From assembly GCF_020217425.1 (NCBI RefSeq), contig NZ_CP084090.1, forward strand, positions 744,001 to 808,000: a DNA stretch of 64,000 bases. The letters run 5' to 3'. The position numbers and the translations under genes were made by a program. Numbering within the stretch: the stretch's first letter is position 1; each line of letters starts with the position of its first letter. The notes below the pieces were generated by a model, which saw only the letters and a program-made list of their open reading frames with translations, had not been told where the DNA came from and ran no database searches. Shown here in pieces: positions 53,794 through 62,097 of the stretch. The DNA is from Halomicrobium urmianum (GTDB lineage Archaea; Halobacteriota; Halobacteria; Halobacteriales; Haloarculaceae).

Positions 53794-54606
53794 TCAAACG
53801 ACGAGCAGCCCGCCGACCACGCCCAGCGCGCCGAAGCCGACGCAGACCGCCCAGAAGGGGACCCGGCGGACCAGCCTCACGAGCGCGTCGACGGTCAGGT
53901 AGCCGACGACGGCGCTGACCGCCAGCGCGAGGACGGCCGGAGCGGGGTCGATGGCGGGGACGCCGTCGTCGACGACCACGAGGACGTTGGCGGCCAGCGC
54001 GGCGGGGATCGACAGCAGGAAGGAGAGCCGCAGCGTCGACTCGCCCTCGTGGCCGCGCAGCAGCAGCGCGCTGACGGTGGTCCCCGAGCGGGAGACGCCC
54101 GGCAGGACGGCCAGCCCCTGGAGCGCGCCCACGAGAACGGCGTCGACCCAGTCCGGCGTGGCCCGCTGTTCGAGCGAGACGGCGGCGGCGAACCGCTGGA
54201 GCAGGCCCGTCAGGACCAGCAGGCCGCCGATGACGGCCAGGAAGGTGCCCGTCTCCAGTCCGGAGACGGCCTCCTCAAGCACGATCAGAGCGGGGATCCC
54301 CGTCGCGCCGGTCGCCAGCGTCGCCAGCGCGAGGAAGGAGAGGTCGGCGGTGTCGTCGGCGAAGGCCGTCCGCGGGCGCCACTCGGCGGCCGAGCGAAGC
54401 ACCTCGGCGACGGACTCGCGGTAGTACGCCAGCGCCGAGAGGGCGGTCCCGGCGTGCAGGAACAGGCCGAACTGGGTGGCCACTGCGGGGGAGGCCCCCG
54501 ACAGCGCGCTGACGGCCACGGCCGTGGCCCCCTCGCTGGAGACCGGCAGCCACTCGAGCGCCCCCTGAATCGCGCCAAGGATCACCGCGACGACGGCGTC
54601 GTCCAT
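53794..54606 (-). CDS. uppP: UppP-like undecaprenyl-diphosphatase
   Basis: A 270-residue membrane protein with about eight helices. The family motifs are EWLPVSSEGAT near the N-terminus and PGVSRSGTT in the middle, with the catalytic Arg and Ser. It removes a phosphate from a polyprenyl diphosphate carrier, which in archaea serves glycosylation. It is divergent from pus10. Confidence 0.92.
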   Translation of the reverse strand: MDDAVVAVILGAIQGALEWLPVSSEGATAVAVSALSGASPAVATQFGLFLHAGTALSALAYYRESVAEVLRSAAEWRPRTAFADDTADLSFLALATLATGATGIPALIVLEEAVSGLETGTFLAVIGGLLVLTGLLQRFAAAVSLEQRATPDWVDAVLVGALQGLAVLPGVSRSGTTVSALLLRGHEGESTLRLSFLLSIPAALAANVLVVVDDGVPAIDPAPAVLALAVSAVVGYLTVDALVRLVRRVPFWAVCVGFGALGVVGGLLVV

Positions 54607-54727
54607 GGGATGGGAAGGCGGGAACTCCGACTTATGCGGTTCGGTCGCGGCCGGCCCCGCGGGGAAGCGATTGGGCGTCGCCCCCGCTCCGAAACTGAAT
54701 TACGGGCCGCTCCCCTCGAGTCTCGCC

Positions 54728-56044
54728 ATGACGGTACTCGAGGACGCCCGGGCGGCGCTGTCGACCGGGCCGCTCTGCGACTCCTGTCTGGGGCGGCTGT
54801 TCGCCGACCGGAGCTTCGGGCTGGCCAACGCCGAGCGGGGCCGATCGCTCAGGATCTCGGTCGCGCTCGAGGACGACGAGCCCTTCGAGCCCGACGAGGA
54901 CTGCTGGGTCTGCGAGGGCGAGAGCGCCCGCTTCGAGGAGTGGGCCGACCGCGCCGCCGCGGCGGTGCGGGGCTACGAGTTCGACACCTACCAGCTCGGC
55001 ACGAAGGTCCCGCCGCTGCTGGAGGAGAACGACCGCCTGCTGCGGGAGGACCTGGGCCTGCCCGTCGGCGACGGCGAGGACGACGACCGCACCGACTTCG
55101 CCGGCGAGCGCCTGAAGACGGAGTTCAACCGCGAGGTGGGCAAGCGCGTCGGCGGACGGGTCGACGCCGAGGTCGACTTCGAGCGTCCGGACGTCCAGCT
55201 GACGCTGGACCTGGCGACCGACGAGGTCGAGGTCCAGGTCAACTCCGCGTTCGTCTACGGCCGCTACCGGAAGCTGGAGCGTGACATCCCCCAGACGGAG
55301 TGGCCGTGCAAGGAGTGCCACGAGACGGGGATCAAGGCCGGCGAGGAGTGCCCCGGCTGCGGCGGCACGGGGTACCGCTACGACGAGAGCGTCGAGGAGC
55401 TGACCGCGCCCGTCGTGCTGGAGGCCATGGACGGCGCGGAGGCGGTCTTCCACGGCGCCGGCCGCGAGGACGTCGACGCCCTGATGCTGGGCACGGGCCG
55501 GCCGTTCGTGATCGAGGTCAAGGAGCCCCGCCGCCGGGACGTCGACGTCGAGTCGCTCGAGGCGGAGATCAACGAGTTTGCCGACGGCGAGGCCGAGGTC
55601 GAGGGGCTCCGGCAGGCCACCCACGACATGGTCGAGCGAGTCAAGGAACACGACGCCTCGAAGACCTACCGCATGGACGTCGAGTTCGGCGCGCCCGTCG
55701 ACGAGGACGCCCTCGCGGACGCGCTCGACGCGCTGGAAGGGGCGACGATCGAGCAGGAGACGCCCCAGCGGGTCGACCACCGCCGGGCCAGCCTCGTGCG
55801 GACGCGCGAAGTGTACGCGATCGACGGGGAACTCGTCGACGACCGCCACGCCGACCTCGAGGTCCACGGCGCGGGCGGGCTCTACGTGAAGGAACTGGTC
55901 TCCGGCGACGAGGGACGGACGGAGCCGAGCCTCGCCGGGGAACTGGGCGTCGACGCCGAGGTGACCGCGCTGGACGTCCTCGCCGTCGAGGGCGAGGACG
56001 AGCCCTTCGAGCGGCCCGAGTTCTTCCGGGACGGCGACGAGTGA
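54728..56044 (+). CDS. pus10: tRNA pseudouridine synthase Pus10
   Basis: A 438-residue enzyme that makes pseudouridine 54 and 55 in archaeal tRNA. It begins with a zinc-binding CDSCLGRLF...CWVCEG motif, then a THUMP-like region, and has the signature VYGRYRKLERDIPQT and the catalytic Asp in REDVDALMLGTGRPF. A central CHETG...CPGCGGTG zinc-like pair is also visible. The start at 54728 (MTVLEDARAAL) is preferred to the upstream in-frame ATG at 54605, which overlaps the divergent promoter. Confidence 0.95.
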   Translation: MTVLEDARAALSTGPLCDSCLGRLFADRSFGLANAERGRSLRISVALEDDEPFEPDEDCWVCEGESARFEEWADRAAAAVRGYEFDTYQLGTKVPPLLEENDRLLREDLGLPVGDGEDDDRTDFAGERLKTEFNREVGKRVGGRVDAEVDFERPDVQLTLDLATDEVEVQVNSAFVYGRYRKLERDIPQTEWPCKECHETGIKAGEECPGCGGTGYRYDESVEELTAPVVLEAMDGAEAVFHGAGREDVDALMLGTGRPFVIEVKEPRRRDVDVESLEAEINEFADGEAEVEGLRQATHDMVERVKEHDASKTYRMDVEFGAPVDEDALADALDALEGATIEQETPQRVDHRRASLVRTREVYAIDGELVDDRHADLEVHGAGGLYVKELVSGDEGRTEPSLAGELGVDAEVTALDVLAVEGEDEPFERPEFFRDGDE

Positions 56045-56086
56045 CGCGTCCGAGCGCCGCGGAAACGCGGGTGTACCCGACCAGCG

Positions 56087-56261
56087 TCAAATCGCCAGCG
56101 TCGTCGCGAACCCGACGACGACGAACTGTCCCAGGACACCGACGCCGACCAGTGCGTGGACCTCGCCACGTTCCAGTGTGAAGTCGACGCCGTCGTCGGC
56201 GGCGACGTCCCCGAACCGTGATCCCGTCCAGTTCGACGGCTGGCGCGCCGGTGCCGCTCAT
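56087..56261 (-). pseudogene. Deletion scar of a Bmp-type ABC transporter (ATPase start joined to permease end)
   Basis: From ATG 56261 the frame reads MSGTGAPAVELDGITV, the first strand of an ABC ATPase, then loses frame. A shifted frame continues FGDVAADDGVDFTLERGEVHALVG, the sequence that normally precedes Walker A. Instead of GENGAGKTT the next residues are VGVLGQFVVVGFATTLAI and a stop at 56087-56089, a hydrophobic helix like the end of a permease. Most of the ATPase and the permease genes that should follow the binding protein at 56298 are gone. Start and stop spacing (36 bases after bmp) fit the original operon. Confidence 0.72.
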
Positions 56262-56297
56262 GGCGGTGAACTCGCCGGTAGCATCTGGGGGAGCAGG

Positions 56298-57512
56298 TCA
56301 GTCCTGGCAGCCCGACGCCGAGCAGGGCACCGTCACGTCGCCGTCGACGATGGCCTGCTTGGCTTCGCTGAGGTTCTCCTCCACGGCGTCGGGGAGCTTC
56401 GGCCCGACCGCCTGGCCCAGCACCATGGCGACGGCGTCCTCCTCGAGGCCGAGCACGTTGCGGCCCTGGACGCTCTCCCAGTTGTCCTGGACCACGGCCT
56501 CGGCGACCTGGCGGGTGCCCTCGTTGATCCGCTTGACCGCCGAGCCCATGACGACGTCCTGGTAGTCCGGTAGCGTCTTCGACTGGTCGGCGTCGACGCC
56601 GATGGCGAACCGGTCGGCCTCCTGTGCGGCCTGGAAGACGCCCTGGCCCGCAGCGGCCGCGGCGTGATAGACGATGTCCGCGCCGGCGTCGTACTGCGAG
56701 GAGGCGATGTTCGCCGCGGTCTGGGTGTCGTTGTAGTTTCCGATGTAGCCGACCCGGACGTCCACGTCCTCGTCGACCCACTCGACGCCGGCCACGTAGG
56801 CGCGCTCGAAGGCGTTGATGAGCGCGCCGTCGACGCCGCCCACGAAGCCCACGACGCCGCTGTCCGGGTTGAGCGAGTTGCCCTCGTGGGACAGTTCGCG
56901 GGTCGTCATCGTGCCGGCGAGCACGCCCGCCTGGAACGACATCTCGTGGTTGGCCCAGATGTAGCCCGCCACGTTGTCCCGGTCGAGGGAGTCGTTGATC
57001 AGCATCCACCGCTGGTCGGGGTACTCATCGGCGTTGGTCTCCAGGGCCTGGGTGTGCTGGTAGCCGACCAGCACGATCAGGTCGTAATCGGGGTTCCCGC
57101 TCTCGGCGAGGCGGGACTGCACCGTCCCGTAGTTGGACTGGTTGGTCTCCTCGACCTGCTGGAGTTCGATGTCGTACTCGTCGGCCGCGTTCTGGAGGCC
57201 CTCCCACGCCAGGTCGTTGAACGCCTGGTCGCCGAAGCCGGCCGAACTGGAGACAATAGCGACGTTTGCCGTCTCGCCGTCGCCGCCGCTCTCGGTGCCC
57301 TCGGTCTGAGTGCCGTCGGTTTCGGTGTCGTCACCGTCGTCACCGCCGTCACCGCCGTCGCCACCGGGTTCGCCGAGACACCCGGCGAGGACGCCGCTGA
57401 GAGCGACCGCCGCTCCGGACCGGAGCACGTCGCGCCGGTCGACGTCGCGCGCCCTGAGCTGCCGCCCGGACGCTGGTTCCGATCCGTCGTCTGGTGTGGT
57501 ATTATCTGCCAT
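56298..57512 (-). CDS. Bmp-family (nucleoside/sugar) substrate-binding lipoprotein, orphaned
   Basis: A 404-residue protein with a Tat-type lipoprotein leader: twin Arg in VDRRDVLRSG, lipobox LAGC (Cys about 45). An Asp/Gly/Thr-rich spacer (about 48-80) precedes the periplasmic-binding fold of the BmpA/PnrA-like family (VAIVSSSAGFGDQAFNDLAWEGL; GVVGFVGGVDGALINAFERAYVAG). Members bind nucleosides or related sugars for ABC import. Its transporter genes downstream are deleted, so import by this system is lost unless another copy exists. Confidence 0.9.
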   Translation of the reverse strand: MADNTTPDDGSEPASGRQLRARDVDRRDVLRSGAAVALSGVLAGCLGEPGGDGGDGGDDGDDTETDGTQTEGTESGGDGETANVAIVSSSAGFGDQAFNDLAWEGLQNAADEYDIELQQVEETNQSNYGTVQSRLAESGNPDYDLIVLVGYQHTQALETNADEYPDQRWMLINDSLDRDNVAGYIWANHEMSFQAGVLAGTMTTRELSHEGNSLNPDSGVVGFVGGVDGALINAFERAYVAGVEWVDEDVDVRVGYIGNYNDTQTAANIASSQYDAGADIVYHAAAAAGQGVFQAAQEADRFAIGVDADQSKTLPDYQDVVMGSAVKRINEGTRQVAEAVVQDNWESVQGRNVLGLEEDAVAMVLGQAVGPKLPDAVEENLSEAKQAIVDGDVTVPCSASGCQD

Positions 57513-57540
57513 ATTCGTTCACGTTGATTTGTACGGATAT

Positions 57541-57549
57541 GCATAAAAA
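57541..57549 (-). promoter_or_regulatory. TATA box for the Bmp-type binding protein
   Basis: GCATAAAAA (TTTTTATGC on the minus strand) lies about 33 bases before ATG 57512. Confidence 0.55.
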
Positions 57550-57613
57550 TACTTGTACTGTAAATGCCAGCTACAAGTGTGGTTTCAGCCGGTCAGGTAT
57601 CGCCGGTCGGGTG

Positions 57614-57622
57614 CATTTATTG
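57614..57622 (+). promoter_or_regulatory. TATA box for the aldo/keto reductase
   Basis: CATTTATTG is centred about 27 bases before ATG 57645, predicting a leaderless transcript. Confidence 0.6.
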
Positions 57623-57644
57623 ACAGCGCCACCGATCTTGCGAT

Positions 57645-58553
57645 ATGGAAACCCGACCGCTCGGCGAGACCGGACACGACTCGAGCGTCCTCACCTTCGG
57701 CTCGGTCGCACTGAACTTCATCGACCAGGAGGCGGCCGACGAGATGGTCGAAGACGCCGTCCAGGCGGGCGTCAACCACTTCGACGTGGCGCCGACCTAC
57801 GGCGACGCGGAGCTGAAGCTGGCCCCCAAGCTCGACGAGCACCGCGATGAGATCTTCCTCGGGTGCAAGACTCAGGAGCGGACGTACTACGGCGCCTGGG
57901 GCGAGCTCCAGAAGTCGCTCGACAGGCTGGGCGTCGACAAGATCGACCTCTACCAGTTCCACGCGGTGACGGAGTACCGGGAGCTGCGGGCGATCCAGGG
58001 CGAGTACGACCCCGAGCTCGCGCAGGGCGATCACGACCCCGGCGCGCTTCAGGCCTTCATCGAGGCGAAGGAGGAGGGGCTGATCGATCACATCGGCCTG
58101 ACCAGCCACGGCGATCCGAGCCTGATCCGGCAGGCGATCCACGACGTCGACGAGCTGGAGACGGTGATGTTCCCGTTCAACTACATCCTCGAAGCGAAGG
58201 AGGGGCCGGAGTACGACTACCGCTCCGTGCTGGAACTGGCCGAGGAGGAGGGGCTCGGCACGCTCTGTATCAAGGGCTTCGCGAAGGGGCCCTGGCCCGA
58301 CGACCTGCCCGAGGACGAGCGCCCGTATAACACGTGGTACGAGCCGTACGACACCGAAGAGGAGATCGTCGAGTGCCTCCGCTTCGCCCTCTCGCACGGC
58401 ATGACCTCCATCCCGAACGCGGGCGACCCCGACCTCGTGCCGACGATTCTGGAGGCCGCGGAGAACTACGAGCCGATGAGCGAGGCCGAGCAGGCGGAAC
58501 TCCGCGAGCGGGCCAGCGACGCCGAGTCGCCGGTGCCCGCGCGGCTGGACTGA
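57645..58553 (+). CDS. Aldo/keto reductase
   Basis: A 302-residue NADPH-dependent oxidoreductase. The catalytic tetrad is present: Asp47 and Tyr52 (HFDVAPTYGDAE), Lys75 (FLGCKT) and His106 (DLYQFHAV). The family fold is a TIM barrel. The motif for the C-terminal cofactor site is less clear (CIKGFAKGPWP). The substrate is unknown. It is divergent from the binding-protein gene and followed by a 208-base gap with nothing recognised. Confidence 0.93.
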   Translation: METRPLGETGHDSSVLTFGSVALNFIDQEAADEMVEDAVQAGVNHFDVAPTYGDAELKLAPKLDEHRDEIFLGCKTQERTYYGAWGELQKSLDRLGVDKIDLYQFHAVTEYRELRAIQGEYDPELAQGDHDPGALQAFIEAKEEGLIDHIGLTSHGDPSLIRQAIHDVDELETVMFPFNYILEAKEGPEYDYRSVLELAEEEGLGTLCIKGFAKGPWPDDLPEDERPYNTWYEPYDTEEEIVECLRFALSHGMTSIPNAGDPDLVPTILEAAENYEPMSEAEQAELRERASDAESPVPARLD

Positions 58554-58761
58554 CGCTGGCGGATCTGACTCTCGGACGACGCGTCTCATCCGGGCGACCG
58601 AAACGCTGAAGGTCGAAACTGACTGTTCAGGAAGTATCGCTGCGGAACTGCCGGACGGACGGGCCCGAACGCCTTCGTCCACGCCCCGGTGACCGGACGC
58701 CGGGGCCACCGCGACCGCGGGGCACCGCGCCGGCAGCGAGCAACTGACGATACCGACGAAC

Positions 58762-60183
58762 ATGGGACCTGATACATCGAACGTCGTCCTCGTCACGGTC
58801 GACTCGCTGCGGGCAGACGCGATCGGCGCCTACGACGCGGACCGGCACACGCCCGTGATGGACTCGCTGGCCGCGGACGGCACCGTCTTCGAGCGGGCGT
58901 TCGCGACGGGCAACTGGACGCCGTTCTCGTTCCCGTCCATCCTCGCCTCGCGGCCGGTGTTCGCCGACTCCGGCGGGATCGGCGTCGAGGCGTCGCCGAC
59001 GCTGGCCGAGACGCTGTCGGCCGCCGACGTCGCGACCGGCGGGTTCAACGCCGCCAACGGCTTTCTCACCTCGCACTGGGGCTACGACGACGGGTTCGAC
59101 GAGTTCGAGCCGTTCGTCGCCAGCGTCGGCTCCAGCATCTACAGCCGCTACCTCGCGACGCACCCCACCGTCGAGGCGTGGGTCCAGCTGGCGACCTCGC
59201 CGCTCCGGCGCGCGAAGTCGTGGCTCCGCGGGGAGACCGACGATCGGCCGTTCCTCGACGCCTCTCGGATGTTCGACGTGGAACACGCCGCGACCGAGTT
59301 CGTCGAGGAGACCGACGAGCCGTTCTTCCTGTGGGTCCACTACATGGACGCCCACACCCCCTACGTCCCCGCGCCGCGGTACATCCGTGAAGTCTCCGAC
59401 GACCTGGTCGGGACCCACCGGATGCTGCACGCGCACACGCGGACGGGGCTGGGCTGGGAGGTCGGCGAGCGGACGCTGGGGGACCTCCGGACGCTCTACC
59501 AGGCCGCGGTCCGACAGGTCGACGCCAGCGTCGGGCGCCTGCTGGACGCACTCGAAGCGAACGGCGTCGCCGACGAGACGGCCGTCGTCGTGGCCGGCGA
59601 CCACGGCGAGGAGTTCCAGGAACACGGTCACCTCGCGCACTACCCCAAGCTGTACGACGAGCTGATCCGCGTGCCGTTGATCGTCGACCTCCCCGGCGCG
59701 GAGGGGCGGCGGGTCGACCGCCAGGTCGGCCTCGACGACGTCCCGCCGACCGTGACCGACCTCATGGACGTCGACCCCGCCGAGGAGTGGACCGGCCAGT
59801 CGCTCGCGCCGACCGTCGAGGCGGGTACGGCCCCGCCCGACGAGTCCGTCGTCTCGGTCACCGTCCGCGGCGAGGAGGTCACCGCCCAGCCCATCCCGCG
59901 GTCGCTTGACGACGGCGACCTCCTCGTGAGCGTCCGCGACCGCGACTGGACCTACGTGGAGAACGTCGATTCCGGCGAGGTAGAGCTGTACGACCGGTCC
60001 GACGATCCGACCGAGCAGACGGACCTGTCGCCCGATCCGGGCCCGGACCAGCGCGACGCGATCGAGCGGTTCGGACCGATCGTCGACGCCCACGCCGAGC
60101 GCCTCCGCGACGGATCGACGGCGGGCGAGGGCGACGTCGACGACGAGCTCGCGGCCCGCCTCGAGGCGCTGGGGTACCGCTAG
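58762..60183 (+). CDS. Alkaline-phosphatase/sulfatase superfamily protein
   Basis: A 473-residue protein starting MGPDTSNVVLVTVDSLRADAIGAY, the metal-binding Asp motif of the superfamily. The nucleophile region reads FATGNWTPFSFPS, so the sulfatase Cys-x-Pro-x-Arg is replaced by a Thr-type site, as in phosphotransferases. The second metal motif is VVVAGDHGEEFQEHGHLAH. No signal peptide is seen. Members add or remove phosphate or sulfate on surface glycans; the neighbour at 60184 supports a surface role. Confidence 0.88.
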   Translation: MGPDTSNVVLVTVDSLRADAIGAYDADRHTPVMDSLAADGTVFERAFATGNWTPFSFPSILASRPVFADSGGIGVEASPTLAETLSAADVATGGFNAANGFLTSHWGYDDGFDEFEPFVASVGSSIYSRYLATHPTVEAWVQLATSPLRRAKSWLRGETDDRPFLDASRMFDVEHAATEFVEETDEPFFLWVHYMDAHTPYVPAPRYIREVSDDLVGTHRMLHAHTRTGLGWEVGERTLGDLRTLYQAAVRQVDASVGRLLDALEANGVADETAVVVAGDHGEEFQEHGHLAHYPKLYDELIRVPLIVDLPGAEGRRVDRQVGLDDVPPTVTDLMDVDPAEEWTGQSLAPTVEAGTAPPDESVVSVTVRGEEVTAQPIPRSLDDGDLLVSVRDRDWTYVENVDSGEVELYDRSDDPTEQTDLSPDPGPDQRDAIERFGPIVDAHAERLRDGSTAGEGDVDDELAARLEALGYR

Positions 60184-60606
60184 ATGTTCCGTGCCTTCCT
60201 CCGGAACGTCATCGACGGGCCCTTCGCGCCACAGCTTCGTCGGTTCGTCGCCGTCGGCACCTTCGCCGCGGGCGTCCAGATGATCCTGCTGTGGCTGTTC
60301 GTCGACGCGGCGAACCTGAACTACCTGCTCGGTGCCGCGATCGCCATCGAGTTCACCATCGTGCTCTCGTACGTCCTCAACAACGCCTGGACGTTCCGGG
60401 CCTCGCGCAACACCGGGACGATCGAGTACCTCGTCGGCCTCGCCAAGACGAACGTGGTCCGCGGGACGGCCATCCCGATCCAGCTGGCCGTCCTCTTCGT
60501 CCTCGTCGACTGGCGGAGCATCCCGTATCTGGCGGCCAACGCCGTCGCCATCGTCCTCAGCGGCCTCTACCGATACGTGCTGGACGCGCGCTGGACCTGG
60601 GGGTGA
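60184..60606 (+). CDS. GtrA-like four-helix membrane protein
   Basis: A 140-residue GtrA/DPMS_TM family protein with four helices: RFVAVGTFAAGVQMILLWLF, LLGAAIAIEFTIVLSYVLNN, a third near 85-105 and a fourth at 112-135. The W-T-F motif NNAWTFR is typical. GtrA-like proteins are thought to help move polyprenyl-linked sugars across the membrane. The ATG is adjacent to the stop of the upstream gene, so the two are coupled. Confidence 0.9.
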   Translation: MFRAFLRNVIDGPFAPQLRRFVAVGTFAAGVQMILLWLFVDAANLNYLLGAAIAIEFTIVLSYVLNNAWTFRASRNTGTIEYLVGLAKTNVVRGTAIPIQLAVLFVLVDWRSIPYLAANAVAIVLSGLYRYVLDARWTWG

Positions 60607-60792
60607 CGGCGCTCCTCGCGAGCGGCGGGCGGGCCGGTCCTCCGACCGCGTCGATTTCACAGGCAGTACGAGGCGGATGCCCCGACCCTTGAGGTCGGGG
60701 AGGAAGCCGACACCAGATGACACAAACCATGTCACTACGGCAGGCCGACTCCCAAACGTATAAGTAACGCCGTCCGTATATGTGAAAACACG

Positions 60793-62010
60793 GTGGAATA
60801 CCGTCGTACCGCCGTCATCAAACTCGACACTCCCGAAGGAGCCGACGATTCGCTTCGAGAGACTGTCGAGCAGTTCAAACACTGCGCCAACACCGCGAGC
60901 GAATGGTGCTGGCACGGCGACGATGGCTACCACGTCACCTCGAAAGCCAAAGCCGAACGCGCCCTCTACGACCGACTCCGCGACGAAACCGACCTTACCG
61001 CGAATCTCGTCCAGAAAGGGATTCGCAGGGCGGTCGAAGCCGTCAAAAGCGGAGTCTCGCGTCTCGAACGCGGTGAGAACACGTCACAACCGCACTTTTC
61101 TGCCGATAGCGCGGTCTACGACAAGCGGAGTGCGACGTTCCACCGCGACCACGTTTCCCTCTCGACCGTGGATGGGCGCGTCGAGTGCGACTACATTCTC
61201 CCCGACGACTCGGAGACACCGCCAACCAAGTACGTCTCCGACGAGGATTTCGAGTTTCGGATGGCGCACTTACAATACCGAGACGGTGACTGGTATCTCC
61301 ACGCCTCAATGCGGAAAGTCGAAGCAGACGAGGACCCGCCTGAATCCGAGTCCAAGCACAGAACAGTCCTTGGTGTGGATTTGGGCGTGAACAACCTCGC
61401 CGTTGCTTCGACGGGACGATTCTGGTCGGCAGACGAGTTCAACCATTGGCGACGAGAGTACGAGAAACGCCGTGGCTCGCTTCAGCAGTGTGGCTCTCGC
61501 CACGCCCACGAAAACATCGAGTCAGTCGGGCAGAAAGAGTACGGACGCTTCGAGATACACCTGCACACGGTGGCGAACGAACTTATCGAGGAGGCCGTCG
61601 AGAACGACTGTTCGCACATCGTGTTCGAGGACTTGACCCACATTCGGGAGAATATCCCCGAGGCGACGTGGCAACACGTCTGGGCGTTCCGACGCCTCTA
61701 CGAGTACGTCGAATACAAAGCCAAAGAACACGGTATCGAAGCCGTACAAGTTGACCCGCGCAATACGTCGAAACGTTGTTCGACGTGTGGGTTTACCCAC
61801 GACGATAACCGTAACGGAGAGTCGTTCGAGTGTCAGCAGTGCGGATATGAGAACCACGCCGACTACAACGCCTCAAAAAACATCGGTTTGCAGTATCTCT
61901 GTCGTCGGCAAAACGCAGACGATGGAGGCGCACCCGTAGATGTGCGCTTGAATCGCGGGACGCTGAACGTGAGCGGGGAGTACGTGCCCCCTGCCTCGGT
62001 TGAGGCATAG
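60793..62010 (+). CDS. tnpB: TnpB, IS200/IS605 family RNA-guided nuclease
   Basis: A 405-residue protein with all three RuvC residues: Asp196 (GVDLGVNN), Glu279 (HIVFEDLT) and Asp357 (HADYNASKN), and a zinc ribbon (CSTCGF...CQQCGY). It should be an active RNA-guided nuclease that helps keep the element in place. Translation starts at GTG 60793; the TATA box GTATAAGTA at 60758-60766 fits a start there. No ATG is available in this frame nearby. Confidence 0.93.
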   Translation: MEYRRTAVIKLDTPEGADDSLRETVEQFKHCANTASEWCWHGDDGYHVTSKAKAERALYDRLRDETDLTANLVQKGIRRAVEAVKSGVSRLERGENTSQPHFSADSAVYDKRSATFHRDHVSLSTVDGRVECDYILPDDSETPPTKYVSDEDFEFRMAHLQYRDGDWYLHASMRKVEADEDPPESESKHRTVLGVDLGVNNLAVASTGRFWSADEFNHWRREYEKRRGSLQQCGSRHAHENIESVGQKEYGRFEIHLHTVANELIEEAVENDCSHIVFEDLTHIRENIPEATWQHVWAFRRLYEYVEYKAKEHGIEAVQVDPRNTSKRCSTCGFTHDDNRNGESFECQQCGYENHADYNASKNIGLQYLCRRQNADDGGAPVDVRLNRGTLNVSGEYVPPASVEA

Positions 62011-62056
62011 AACGGGAGTCCACGCGAAAGCCTCGGGGCTTGACCCCGAGGCGATT
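61900..62056 (+). ncRNA. Predicted guide (omega/re) RNA of the TnpB element
   Basis: By rule for IS1341-type elements, a guide RNA covers the 3' end of tnpB and the right end, finishing at the element boundary where the guide begins. The right hairpin at 62031-62051 would be part of it. The bounds are estimated. Confidence 0.35.
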
Positions 62057-62097
62057 TACCGTTAGCCGTATACGGATCGGCGGCGATACCTCTCGCA

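Larger units (their letters stand above)
60675..62056 (+). mobile_element. IS1341-type element with apparently intact tnpB
   Basis: The left hairpin CCCCGACC-CTTGA-GGTCGGGG is at 60680-60700 and the right hairpin CCTCGGGG-CTTGA-CCCCGAGG at 62031-62051. Both have the same 5-base loop. tnpB is the only gene. The element separates the GtrA-like gene from the kinase at 62098. Its GC content is lower than the flanks, a sign of transfer. Confidence 0.8.

Noticed and set aside
60782-61390. Frame starting GTG 60782 inside tnpB, 202 codons
   Set aside because: It is out of frame with the TnpB motifs and stops early; the TnpB frame from 60793 explains the sequence.
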